Shown here: positions 13,739 to 21,756 of the stretch, piece after piece
How the letters are laid out: the number at the start of each line of letters is the position of its first letter
Position numbering within the stretch: position 1 is the first letter of the stretch
Source of the DNA: a virus
DNA: 28,862 nucleotides
IMG/VR virus record: IMGVR_UViG_3300030098_003098
Coordinates: 1 to 28,862 of that record
Direction: 5' to 3' (one strand)
The notes under the pieces: generated by a model
What the model was told of the DNA's origin: nothing
The model's input: only the letters and a program-made list of their open reading frames with translations
Database searches by the model: none
Position numbers and translations under genes: made by a program

Positions 13739-14460
13739 TGGGATATTGTAGTTTAGAAGGATATTCAAATAAGACAACTTGTGAAGCAGCTGGAGGGACA
13801 TGGACTGCTGGTACTCCTACATATGAATATGCGTATTATATAGAAGGTAATAAAGTAGCTATTGTAGAACGTGATACTGCATTTGATAATAATGTAAGTT
13901 CTAAAGAGTATGGCCCTGGTGTATCAAGAGCTATGTGGAAATCTCCTAAAACATCTGTAACTGATGGATTAGAGATAAAATATGCTTATAGCCCTAAATA
14001 CTATATTAATGATTTAGATGATACTGTGGCTGGGTCTGCATATACAGAACATGGAGGATATTTAAGAATAACTATCCCTTCAAGTAGTTATACAAAAGAT
14101 ACATATATTGTAATTACAGGTTCTTCAAAAATAAATGGCTTACATCAAGTTTATGAAGATACTTCATCTTCAACATTATTAAAATTAAATACAAAATATA
14201 ATGGTGGGGCAGTAACAGAGGCCTTTACTTTTTATAAAGATGTAGATGTATTAAATGACGAGGCAGATGAATTAAATATACCTTCTTATTTAGAGAAGGC
14301 ATTAGTATATTATGTCAAAGGCAGACTAGCAGAAGATGCTGGTGAAATAGATTTAAAAGAATATATGATGAGAGAGTATAAGAGACATATAGAACAATAC
14401 GAATCATCTCTCATGAAAGGTCCTAGAATAATTAGTTCAGGATTTCACGCAATAAGATAA
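13738..14460 (+). CDS. C-terminal half of a head-tail adaptor-like protein with a Cys motif, 240 aa
   Basis: The first 27 residues form a compact motif: Cys4, Cys15 and GGTW (19-22), that is C-x10-C-x3-GGTW. From about residue 30 the adaptor pattern resumes (YEYAYYIEGNKVAIVERD, DGLEIKYAYSPKYY). Residues about 98-165 look like an inserted small beta domain (GGYLRITIPSSSY, TYIVITGSSKINGLHQVYED). The C-terminus (NIPSYLEKALVYYVKGRLAE, EYMMREYKRHIEQYESS, GPRIISSGFHAIR) is the helical end usual in these adaptors. GGAG lies inside the upstream ORF before the start, so translation is coupled. Confidence 0.6.
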   Translation: MGYCSLEGYSNKTTCEAAGGTWTAGTPTYEYAYYIEGNKVAIVERDTAFDNNVSSKEYGPGVSRAMWKSPKTSVTDGLEIKYAYSPKYYINDLDDTVAGSAYTEHGGYLRITIPSSSYTKDTYIVITGSSKINGLHQVYEDTSSSTLLKLNTKYNGGAVTEAFTFYKDVDVLNDEADELNIPSYLEKALVYYVKGRLAEDAGEIDLKEYMMREYKRHIEQYESSLMKGPRIISSGFHAIR

Positions 14461-14464
14461 AATA

Positions 14465-14498
14465 GTACATTCATGGTCAAGCTAAGACCTTAAAGTAC
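14465..14498 (+). other. Weak nested stem before the 94-aa gene
   Basis: GGTC (14475-14478) can pair with GACC (14486-14489), and GTAC (14465-14468) with GTAC (14495-14498) outside it. The stems are short and interrupted. The structure ends well before the AAAGGAG ribosome binding site, so it would leave that site free. Significance is uncertain. Confidence 0.25.
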
Positions 14499-14517
14499 AA
14501 CTCGAAAGGAGAATAAA

Positions 14518-14802
14518 ATGGCAAATCAAAGAGGACTGCATACATATACAGTTCAAGAAGCACAAAATGCCCAGATGGGACAAGCAGGTTCAGTCTTTAT
14601 AGATGATACTGCTCAACATACAGGTCCATTCGCTGCTATTACAGCAATAGAAGATTCCGAAGTAGATGTAAGTGATTGCACTGATATTGATAAAACAATG
14701 ACAGATGCAGTTGATTTTACAATTCCAGCTGGATTAACTATCTATGGTAACTTTGCAGTTTTTTCACTTGTTAGTGGAAAAGTTATAGCATATAAAGGAT
14801 AG
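14518..14802 (+). CDS. Hypothetical small virion protein, 94 aa
   Basis: The ATG at 14518 is preceded by an excellent ribosome binding site (AAAGGAG). The sequence is acidic in the middle (AIEDSEVDVSDCTDIDKT) and ends with strands (VDFTIPAGLTIYGNFAVFSL, GKVIAYKG), a pattern frequent in small phage tail or fibre-associated proteins. It opens the adsorption gene block and is followed without a gap by the first LamG gene (TAG directly before ATG), so it may be a baseplate adaptor or chaperone-like partner of those proteins; that is inference. No catalytic motif is visible. Confidence 0.6.
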   Translation: MANQRGLHTYTVQEAQNAQMGQAGSVFIDDTAQHTGPFAAITAIEDSEVDVSDCTDIDKTMTDAVDFTIPAGLTIYGNFAVFSLVSGKVIAYKG

Positions 14803-16092
14803 ATGCCTAAGTTAGGATTAACAACAAGCTTAGGAGCTTCTGGATTAACTACCCCAGGTATCGTTACAGATAATCTGGTTATGAAACATAAATATCCTGC
14901 AGGAGCAGTGCAGCCATTAAGTGATGGTGCTGCTCAATTCAGTTTATCTGCAGGTAATACAAATGAATGTATTACTATTGGAGATATTCAAGATTTAAGT
15001 ACAACAGATTTTTCTATAGTATGTTGGTTTTATCCTTCCAGTAATATAGCAGAATATGATAATCTAGTCTCACAAAGAGAGATAACTGGAGGGAGTAGGG
15101 GTTTTCAATTTGATATAAGGGATGGTGGAGAAAAATTAGGAATAGCATTGACAGATTCTGACAATACTGTAACTATAGCTGGAGACATTACTATTTCACC
15201 AAATCAATGGCATCATGGAGCAGTAGTAGTTGACAGGTCAGATAAAGCTTATTTATATCATAATGGAGTTTTTGATAAAAGTACTGCTTCGCTTACGACT
15301 ATAACTACAGGATTAGAGCATACCGATGGTATATTTACAATTGGAGCCAGACAAGATGAAGATGGGACTATTAACAATGAATTTAGTGGATATATTTGTA
15401 ATGTCGGATTTTGGAATAGAGTATTAACTCAAGCAGAAATAAAATCAATTATGTGGAAACAGTATGCAGACTTATCAACTAGTGAAAAAAGTAGTTTAGT
15501 ATCATGGTGGAATTTAGATAATATTCCATATTCTGGGAATGCTGCTCATAATAGTTCTTTAATAGGTGCACTTCAATATGAAGATGGTGCTTCAGACATA
15601 GGGTATGGAGCTCATGCTTCAATGTTAGAATTTGCTCCAACAAATGATATAGAATTAGGAGCAGATATATTTGGAGGAGAGGGAAGTTTTACAACTGACA
15701 CTGGATATTGGTCTTTATCAAATGATACTAGAGTAGAAAATGGTCTTGTTATTACTGATTCAGGTGCAGGTAGTGGTAATTATAATGCAATTTCAAAAGG
15801 TAGTATTTTAACGGATGGTAAAATCTATAAATTATCTTTTGATATTATTGATTATGTTGATGGGGGAGATTTAAAATTTAGATTTAATTGGGCTCAAGAT
15901 AGCACAGGTAGTGCTTATCCTTGGGTCTGGAAAGCGGTTGATGGAAAAGGTTCTTTTTATTGTTATTTTGAACCAGGTGGAAGTACAGTTACTACTTTGA
16001 CAATGTATGCTAGTGACACAGGAGGTTATGGAGAAATTAAATTAGATAACTTAGTATGCCAAGAAGTATTAAATGCAGGAGTGCTTAAATAA
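14803..16092 (+). CDS. LamG-domain tail protein with C-terminal CBM-like domain, 429 aa
   Basis: Residues about 35-225 show the laminin-G/concanavalin-like pattern: TDFSIVCWFYPSS, QWHHGAVVVDRSDKAYLYHNG, FTIGARQDEDG and the closing SGYICNVGFWNRVLTQAEI. A WWNLD segment follows. Residues about 285-425 resemble a carbohydrate-binding-module-like beta-sandwich: TGYWSLSNDTRVENGLVIT, KIYKLSFDIIDY and the terminal GEIKLDNLVCQEV. Both folds bind sugars or other surface ligands, so the protein is probably a spike, fibre or head/tail appendage for adsorption. The start follows the preceding stop directly, with AAAGGA upstream, and its end overlaps the next LamG gene by one base. Confidence 0.75.
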   Translation: MPKLGLTTSLGASGLTTPGIVTDNLVMKHKYPAGAVQPLSDGAAQFSLSAGNTNECITIGDIQDLSTTDFSIVCWFYPSSNIAEYDNLVSQREITGGSRGFQFDIRDGGEKLGIALTDSDNTVTIAGDITISPNQWHHGAVVVDRSDKAYLYHNGVFDKSTASLTTITTGLEHTDGIFTIGARQDEDGTINNEFSGYICNVGFWNRVLTQAEIKSIMWKQYADLSTSEKSSLVSWWNLDNIPYSGNAAHNSSLIGALQYEDGASDIGYGAHASMLEFAPTNDIELGADIFGGEGSFTTDTGYWSLSNDTRVENGLVITDSGAGSGNYNAISKGSILTDGKIYKLSFDIIDYVDGGDLKFRFNWAQDSTGSAYPWVWKAVDGKGSFYCYFEPGGSTVTTLTMYASDTGGYGEIKLDNLVCQEVLNAGVLK

Positions 16093-19000
16093 TGCCTGCT
16101 ACTATACAAGAAATATTAAAACCAACTAAATACAGAGCAATAGATACTTCTACAGGCGATTATTATGTAGATGAATATGTTGTAGATGGAAATTTCTCTA
16201 GTGCTAGTAATTGGAATCTTGGAGATGATTGGAGTATTTCAAACAATGAATTAATTTTAACTCATGCTGGAGATACATCAGGGAATGTTAATCAATCTGC
16301 AGATAGTGGTGGAGCTGTAGGTATGGCTATGGGTTTGACGAAGGGGACCTATCAATTAACTTGGACTATAAGTGCTTATGCTGGAGAGGGCTCTGTGACT
16401 GCGAGAATCTTTGGATTAGATAGTGAAAGAGTCCCTGGAAGTGCTAGAAGTAGCAATGGTACTTTTACAGAAATATTAACCTTAGATGGTACTAATCCTA
16501 TTGATACTACTATAACAGATGGGCTTCAATTTAGAACAAACCCAGACCCTACCACTGACCAAGTTTCTTTAAAAATTACTAATGTTTCTTTAAAAAAATT
16601 AGAATCTATAGGCAATAACAATCATGGACAGATATATTCAGGTAGAGGATTAGAGTTTGATGGTGTTAGTGATTATTTGGATACAGGAATGGCTTTTAGT
16701 GAGACAAATTGCACTGTCGCTGTATGGGCTTATATAGATGATTTAGGGGCAGGTGCAGATATAATATGTGCAAGAGATAGTGATGATGAAGGTATTGTAA
16801 TTAGAGCTAATTCAGCTGAACAAATTTTATTTAAAGTTGGAGATGGAAGTACAACAAATACAATAACATCATCTAGAAGTTATAAAAATACTTGGATAAG
16901 AATTGTAGGTACATATGATGGTTCAACTCAAAGATTATATATTAATGGAGTGGAAGCTGGTTCAGCCTCTATATCTATAACGATACCATCTGTTACAAGT
17001 GATGTATTTATTGGTGCAAGGTCTTTTACATCTCAAATAAATATGTTTTCTGGTAAATTGTCTGATGTGCAATTATGGAATGCAACTTGGTCAGCCTCTG
17101 ACGCATTATATGACTATCTTAATCCTGAATCTTTAGCATTAAATAATGGTGGCACCTCACTCACAGAGTCTAATCTAAAACTCTGGTATCCTATGCAAGA
17201 TGGACATAGAGGGAGTGATGGAGTTAATGATGGTAAACATTTTATAATGGATGGAGCTAATACAGGGTTAGGTGATGATATTGTAAATTGGACATCTACT
17301 TTTTCTGGAACAGGAATAACAACAGATGGTAACGTAGGAAGTTGGGTGTCAAATGCAGGTGATAGTGGTGATACTCATACTTACATAGATAATGATAATA
17401 AAACTATAAGGCTTAAGAGTGATGATGGTGCACATGTACACTTAAAAATTCTAAACAGTCTAACACCTGGTGTAGCTTATAAATTTGTTGTTACAGTTGA
17501 TAGTATATCAGGTAAATTTAGAATTAGACCAGGAGACAATGAACCAGATGCTGATATGACTACAACTGGCACTCATAGCTTTTATTTTGCATCATCTGAA
17601 AGTACTTATTGGAGAATAGAGAGAGATTCTGGAGTTGGAGATATGACAGTATCTGATATAAAAATATATCCAATAAACGAAAAACATCATGCAACTTCTG
17701 AGTTTTTTGATGAGTTGGTAACTGAAGGTGACTTTAGCAATGGAGGTGCTGCTTGGTCTACTTCAGGAAGCACTATTACAACAGCAATAAATGGTGGAGC
17801 GTTTGTGTCTACAGGGGATGCTGATGGTGGTTTTGGCACTTGCTCACAATCTGAAACTTTAATAGAAGGAAGAACTTATAAGTTAGAATTTGAGGTGACA
17901 GCAATTACAGGGACTCCATCTGTTCATAATTATTGTGGTGCTTTAACAAAAAGTTTAGGAACAGCATCTGTTACAACATTTACTGATACTTTTGTAGCTA
18001 GTTCATCTGATGCAACTGCAGGTGGTATTGACGTAAGAACTATTTGTGCTAATGGTGAATCTGTAACTATAGATAATATATCTTTTAAAGAGGTAGGTGT
18101 AGCTACAGGCTGGTCAGAAGCAAGCCAAGAACTAGATATACCTCAAACAGCATTACAATCCTATAATCAATTAGCTTGGTTTCCTGGAACAGATTCTGGC
18201 ACTGATTTTGATATTAATTGTGGCAAAGATTCTACTATAGATGATATTTTTAATGGAGGTGGTACTGTATCAGCTTGGATTTATCCTGTTGGTTCAGATG
18301 CTCAATGGATTGTACATAAAGGACATGGTACATCTCCTACTTCTGGATGGTATATAGGCATACAAAATCTTTCTAGCGGTAAATATGTTTTAAGACTTGA
18401 TGCATCTTTTAACGGTACTAGTAATGGACGTTGGGATACTGATGATAGAATAATAAAACAAGGAGCTTGGAATCATATTGCAGTTAATTGGAATGATGAT
18501 AGCACTGATAATAATCCTACTATATTTGTAAATGGAGAATCTGTAGATGTAGATGAGAATGAAGAGCCTGATGGAGCTTATAATTCTGAAGGGTCAAGAG
18601 ACTTTTTAATAGGAAATTCTCATGATGGAACTAATCCATTTGGTGGGGCTATAACAGAAGTATCTTTATGGGATACAGGCTTATCAATAGCTCAAGTTGG
18701 TGAATTGTATAATGATGGTAAGGCATTAGATGCTTTAACCCATTCACTTGCTAGTTCAAACTTAAAAGCATACTGGAGAAATAATGGTCTGGCAACTTGG
18801 AAAGATTTGAAGAATAGTAATGACGGAACGGTTAATAATGTTTCTGAGACTATACTAATTCCAGCAGGAGTAGATGCTTCTAGAGATACTCAAGGTTTTA
18901 TAATGAATAGGCAGAAGGATACTAATGCATTGAATTTACCAGAAGAGCCTAGTGGGGTACGTGGAAGTAGTAATTCTGGCCCCTATGTATTCATTCCTAA

Positions 19001-19745
19001 AGCTCCAGTCCAAAATGCATCAAGCACTGTTACCAACTTCTCTTTTTCACTTTGGATGAAACTTACTTCAAACCCAAGTGATATTCTAAGTTCTTTGCAA
19101 AGTGTTAGGCTGTTTGATGATTCTCAAGCTACTGCTAGACAAGGACTAAGGGTACAAATAAATAATAACAATGTACTTTATACATATCTTACTTGGGGCT
19201 CTGGTGCTTCGGAGTCTATATATACTGATTACGCTTTAGGTAACCTAAATAATTCAACTGTTACCAATCCTCATTCATTTGGGGCTGATGGAGAGTGGAA
19301 TGGAACTCAAACTTCAATGGGTGGTAGTGTAGGTGTCAATCAATATGCAAATGGTCCTGTAGATGAATGGATTCATTATGCTGTTACGTTTGACCATGAT
19401 AGAGAAGAGTCACAAACTACAACAACAGGAGACCATACTTCTTATGGGGATGGAGCTAGCAATAACACAAATAGAGCTCCCTTTTATGTATTTATAAATG
19501 GAATTATAGTAGCTAAAGAAGGTAAAGAAGCTGATGATAATGAAGCAACTGCTACTTCTCGAGCAATGCAAGCAGGTAATAATCCAATATTAATTGGAAA
19601 TGATATGAATGGAACGGGAACTGGTCCTGGTCCTAGTGGAGCAACATTCCCAGGGCATATAGATGATTTATTATTTTATAGCGATACATTAACAGCAAAG
19701 GAAGTTTTAAGAATTTATAACGCAGGGAAAAGGAGTCACAAATAA
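16092..19745 (+). CDS. Giant multi-domain LamG/CBM-like adsorption protein, 1217 aa
   Basis: The domain order read by eye is: CBM-like sandwich (about 28-170, ending VSLKITNVSLKKL), LamG (178-370, with LEFDGVSDYLDTG, TVAVWAYIDD, FIGARSF, GKLSDVQLWNATW), CBM-like (395-530), CBM-like (540-668, with DGGFGTCSQSETLIEGRTYK and VTIDNISFKEVG), LamG (695-900, with GTVSAWIYPVG, AWNHIAVNW, FLIGNSHDG, EVSLWDTGLS) and LamG (965-1210, with FSLWMKLTS, EWIHYAVTFDH, ILIGNDMNG, HIDDLLFYSDTL). No hydrolase motif is evident, so binding rather than cleavage is likely. AGGAG lies before the ATG, which overlaps the previous stop (TAATG). The length and repeated lectin-like modules suggest a long fibre or a multivalent surface adhesin. 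Confidence 0.75.
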   Translation: MPATIQEILKPTKYRAIDTSTGDYYVDEYVVDGNFSSASNWNLGDDWSISNNELILTHAGDTSGNVNQSADSGGAVGMAMGLTKGTYQLTWTISAYAGEGSVTARIFGLDSERVPGSARSSNGTFTEILTLDGTNPIDTTITDGLQFRTNPDPTTDQVSLKITNVSLKKLESIGNNNHGQIYSGRGLEFDGVSDYLDTGMAFSETNCTVAVWAYIDDLGAGADIICARDSDDEGIVIRANSAEQILFKVGDGSTTNTITSSRSYKNTWIRIVGTYDGSTQRLYINGVEAGSASISITIPSVTSDVFIGARSFTSQINMFSGKLSDVQLWNATWSASDALYDYLNPESLALNNGGTSLTESNLKLWYPMQDGHRGSDGVNDGKHFIMDGANTGLGDDIVNWTSTFSGTGITTDGNVGSWVSNAGDSGDTHTYIDNDNKTIRLKSDDGAHVHLKILNSLTPGVAYKFVVTVDSISGKFRIRPGDNEPDADMTTTGTHSFYFASSESTYWRIERDSGVGDMTVSDIKIYPINEKHHATSEFFDELVTEGDFSNGGAAWSTSGSTITTAINGGAFVSTGDADGGFGTCSQSETLIEGRTYKLEFEVTAITGTPSVHNYCGALTKSLGTASVTTFTDTFVASSSDATAGGIDVRTICANGESVTIDNISFKEVGVATGWSEASQELDIPQTALQSYNQLAWFPGTDSGTDFDINCGKDSTIDDIFNGGGTVSAWIYPVGSDAQWIVHKGHGTSPTSGWYIGIQNLSSGKYVLRLDASFNGTSNGRWDTDDRIIKQGAWNHIAVNWNDDSTDNNPTIFVNGESVDVDENEEPDGAYNSEGSRDFLIGNSHDGTNPFGGAITEVSLWDTGLSIAQVGELYNDGKALDALTHSLASSNLKAYWRNNGLATWKDLKNSNDGTVNNVSETILIPAGVDASRDTQGFIMNRQKDTNALNLPEEPSGVRGSSNSGPYVFIPKAPVQNASSTVTNFSFSLWMKLTSNPSDILSSLQSVRLFDDSQATARQGLRVQINNNNVLYTYLTWGSGASESIYTDYALGNLNNSTVTNPHSFGADGEWNGTQTSMGGSVGVNQYANGPVDEWIHYAVTFDHDREESQTTTTGDHTSYGDGASNNTNRAPFYVFINGIIVAKEGKEADDNEATATSRAMQAGNNPILIGNDMNGTGTGPGPSGATFPGHIDDLLFYSDTLTAKEVLRIYNAGKRSHK

Positions 19746-20098
19746 TGGCACATTATGAAATGTATTTTTGTATACCTAGCAGTGCATACGATAGTGCTGT
19801 TGGGGCTAAAATTAAAGCACTATATCCAATAGTGGAATCAGTAGATGAAGATACTGGAGAGGTAACATATAAATCAGCTCCTACATGGCATGAGATAATA
19901 TTTGCAGGTAAAGTAGGAGTTCCTGCTTATTCACATGATAAAGCATATTGCATTATTAAAGGTGAGTGGTCTATGAAAGAAGGAGTGTTATCTGAACTGA
20001 TTGCATTAGGAGCTAGTAAGTCCTATCCAAATTTTAGTATATTAACTAAGTCTGAAGCACAAGTTTTAGTAAGTAGTTCAACATTTACAGGAGAATAA
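19745..20098 (+). CDS. Hypothetical protein after the LamG genes, 117 aa
   Basis: A soluble protein with mixed strands and helices (YEMYFCIPSSAYDSAVGAKI, PTWHEIIFAGKVGVPAY, AYCIIKGEWSMKEGVLSEL, NFSILTKSEAQVLV). No family is recognised. It overlaps the LamG gene end by one base and has AAGGAG before the ATG; the lysozyme gene follows after one base. Small genes directly after large fibre genes often encode fibre chaperones or attached tip proteins, which would fit here, but the sequence offers no proof. Confidence 0.55.
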   Translation: MAHYEMYFCIPSSAYDSAVGAKIKALYPIVESVDEDTGEVTYKSAPTWHEIIFAGKVGVPAYSHDKAYCIIKGEWSMKEGVLSELIALGASKSYPNFSILTKSEAQVLVSSSTFTGE

Positions 20099-20099
20099 T

Positions 20100-20516
20100 A
20101 TGACTAGTCATTTATTAGAAGCAGTAAAATTGTCTGAAGGATTTAGAGATAAGGTATATAAATGCACTGAAGGTTATGATACTATAGGTTATGGGTTTGC
20201 AGTTAAAGATTTAGTTATGGATGAAGATATAGCTGAAATGATACTTAGACGAAAGTTAGATACTTTAATAGATAGTGCTAATAAAAGATTTTCCTTTTTG
20301 AAAGATATGCCTGTAGAAGTTCAAGACGTTGTATATGAAATGTGTTATCAAATGGGAATAAGTGGAGTTTCAAAGTTTAAAAAGACTTTAATGTATTTAG
20401 AGAATTTTGAATTTAAGATGGCATCTAAAGAGATGCTTGATTCTAGATGGGCTAGACAGACTCCTAATAGAGCTAAACGATTAAGTAATATAGTAGGAGA
20501 TGCTAGTGTTAGATAG
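20100..20516 (+). CDS. Endolysin, T4-type lysozyme (GH24), E-C-T catalytic triad
   Basis: The protein cleaves the glycan strands of peptidoglycan to release progeny. It aligns to T4 lysozyme over LSEGFRDKVYKCTEGYDTIGYG: Glu13, Cys22 and Thr28 fill the places of Glu11, Asp20 and Thr26, giving the E-x8-[D/C]-x5-T signature. The C-terminal WARQTPNRAKRL is the conserved helix of the family. At 138 residues it is somewhat short, near the lower end for GH24 enzymes. No signal peptide or membrane anchor is present, so a holin must let it pass. AGGAG precedes the ATG. The candidate holin gene starts two bases after its stop. Confidence 0.85.
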   Translation: MTSHLLEAVKLSEGFRDKVYKCTEGYDTIGYGFAVKDLVMDEDIAEMILRRKLDTLIDSANKRFSFLKDMPVEVQDVVYEMCYQMGISGVSKFKKTLMYLENFEFKMASKEMLDSRWARQTPNRAKRLSNIVGDASVR

Positions 20517-20517
20517 T

Positions 20518-20655
20518 ATGAAAACGGTTGCTACAGGCTTAGGTGGTATGACTATAACATGGTTAGAATGGTTACCTGTTATTGTTAGAGTCGGAGTTGG
20601 GATAGCAACTATAATTTATATAGGAGTTAAAACCTATAAAGAGTACAAAAAATAA
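20518..20655 (+). CDS. Small single-span membrane protein, holin candidate, 45 aa
   Basis: A 45-codon ORF from ATG 20518 to TAA 20653-20655. After a short polar start, WLEWLPVIVRVGVGIATIIY (about residues 15-34) can span the membrane, and the end is basic (KTYKEYKK), placing the C-terminus in the cytoplasm. A small membrane protein with charged tail directly after an endolysin gene is a good holin candidate, but spanin or accessory roles cannot be excluded. AGGAG lies about 18 bases upstream, rather far. Its last 20 bases overlap the likely start region of the metallophosphoesterase gene. Confidence 0.6.
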   Translation: MKTVATGLGGMTITWLEWLPVIVRVGVGIATIIYIGVKTYKEYKK

Positions 20656-21418
20656 TAGACTCGTTAAGCGAGGCATTGTAACACCAGATAAACATTTTCC
20701 GTTACATAGTCCTGAAGCTATTAGTGTAGTCAATCAAGCAATTGAAATAGTAAAGCCTGATGTATATATAGATTTAGGTGATACTGGAGAATGGACTCAT
20801 TTTAGTACTCATCATTGGAAAGGTAGATTTGCCAAGCCAATGGAAGATTTAATGCCACTTTTAGAGCAAGATATTGCAGAAGTTAATGCTGGTATGGATT
20901 GGATTGATGCTTCTTTGGACAAAATTGGGTGCAAAGAGAGACATTTTGTTCAAGGTAACCATGAAGTATGGCTAGATAAATTTGTTACTAGATATCCGTA
21001 TTTAAAGCAATATGAGACTTCTAAAGCATTAAAGCTAAAAGAAAGAGGATATAAATATCATCCTTATAATAAGAAAAAGAACTTAAAAATAGGAAAGTTA
21101 AACTTTACACATGGAAAATATGTTCCCAAATATCATGCTTTTAAACATCTTGACCATTATGGTGAGAGCATTATGTATGGACATACCCATGACTTACAAA
21201 GGTTTACTAAAACTTTCAATGGAGGCACTATAAGTTCATGGAGCTTAGGTTGCTTAAAAGATATAGAACACGATGAAGATTGGTTGGGTGGCAAGCTCAC
21301 TAATTGGAACCATGCTTTTGCAATAGTAGATTGGTTTAAAGGTGGTAATTTTAAAGTCGAAATAGTGGAAATCATAAAAGGTGAAACAACACTATGGGGA
21401 GAGTATATAAAAGGTTAG
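20636..21418 (+). CDS. Calcineurin-like metallophosphoesterase with apparent non-ATG start
   Basis: The five metal-binding motifs of this superfamily are all present: PDKH (Asp18, His20), LGDTGE (Asp49), GNHE (Asn108, His109), THGK (His159) and GHTHD (His183, His185), counted from ATA 20636. The first ATG is at 20840 and would remove Asp18, His20 and Asp49, so translation must start earlier. The frame is open from 20624 and no ATG, GTG or TTG occurs upstream of the first motif. The best placed start is ATA 20636, with TAGGAG nine bases before it. Alternatives are ribosomal frameshifting from the overlapping membrane-protein ORF at an A6 run (20647-20652) or a base error. Substrate unknown; phage members act on phosphoproteins or nucleic acid ends. 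Confidence 0.7.
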   Translation: MKSTKNNRLVKRGIVTPDKHFPLHSPEAISVVNQAIEIVKPDVYIDLGDTGEWTHFSTHHWKGRFAKPMEDLMPLLEQDIAEVNAGMDWIDASLDKIGCKERHFVQGNHEVWLDKFVTRYPYLKQYETSKALKLKERGYKYHPYNKKKNLKIGKLNFTHGKYVPKYHAFKHLDHYGESIMYGHTHDLQRFTKTFNGGTISSWSLGCLKDIEHDEDWLGGKLTNWNHAFAIVDWFKGGNFKVEIVEIIKGETTLWGEYIKG

Positions 21419-21419
21419 T

Positions 21420-21587
21420 ATGGTTCAAAAGATGTTAATAAATGCAGCTATTAAATTAATAGCAAAACAATTTAAATTAGACAAAGTTCTTAAATATGTT
21501 GAAGAGCCTAATGAGTTAGATAATAAGGTTGACAACTTAAATGACAGGTTAATGATAATTGAAAAACACATAAATAAGGAGAAATGA
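21420..21587 (+). CDS. Small helical hypothetical protein, 55 aa
   Basis: The ORF starts at ATG 21420, one base after the metallophosphoesterase stop, with AAAAGG five bases upstream. The product (MVQKMLINAAIKLIAKQ...) begins with a basic amphipathic helix and continues with a coiled-coil-like stretch (DNKVDNLNDRLMIIEKHINK). No family is recognised. The next start lies one base after its stop, and its 3' end supplies AAGGAG for that gene. A small accessory virion or membrane-associated protein is possible. Confidence 0.6.
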   Translation: MVQKMLINAAIKLIAKQFKLDKVLKYVEEPNELDNKVDNLNDRLMIIEKHINKEK

Positions 21588-21588
21588 T

Positions 21589-21729
21589 ATGCCATACGGA
21601 AAAGGTACATACGGTAAAAAAAGAGGAAGACCATCAAATAAAGCTAAAGCAGCTGGAAGAAAGAGGATGGCTAAACCTAAAGCTAGGCCAAAAGCTAGGC
21701 CAAAGGCTAAAGCTCGTAAAAAGAAGTAA
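21589..21729 (+). CDS. Very basic AT-hook-like peptide, 46 aa
   Basis: The peptide consists mostly of Lys, Arg, Ala and Pro. It begins MPYGKGTYG and then has KKRGRPSN (10-17), the core Arg-Gly-Arg-Pro of the AT-hook that binds the minor groove of AT-rich DNA. The C-terminal half is a repeat of Lys-Ala-Arg-Pro units. AAGGAG precedes the ATG. It most likely binds DNA; condensing packaged DNA in the head or coating it during ejection would fit its place among late genes, in the manner of small basic virion peptides of other viruses. That role is inference. Because it is so small and repetitive, it is easily missed by gene callers. Confidence 0.65.
   Translation: MPYGKGTYGKKRGRPSNKAKAAGRKRMAKPKARPKARPKAKARKKK
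21679..21702 (+). repeat. Two tandem 12-base repeats in the basic peptide gene
   Basis: AAAGCTAGGCCA occurs twice head to tail (21679-21690, 21691-21702), followed by a diverged copy. Each unit encodes Lys-Ala-Arg-Pro. Such short in-frame repeats change number by replication slippage, so the length of this peptide may vary between related phages. Confidence 0.75.
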
Positions 21730-21756
21730 TTAAACTAAATACTAGGAGGTATTTAC

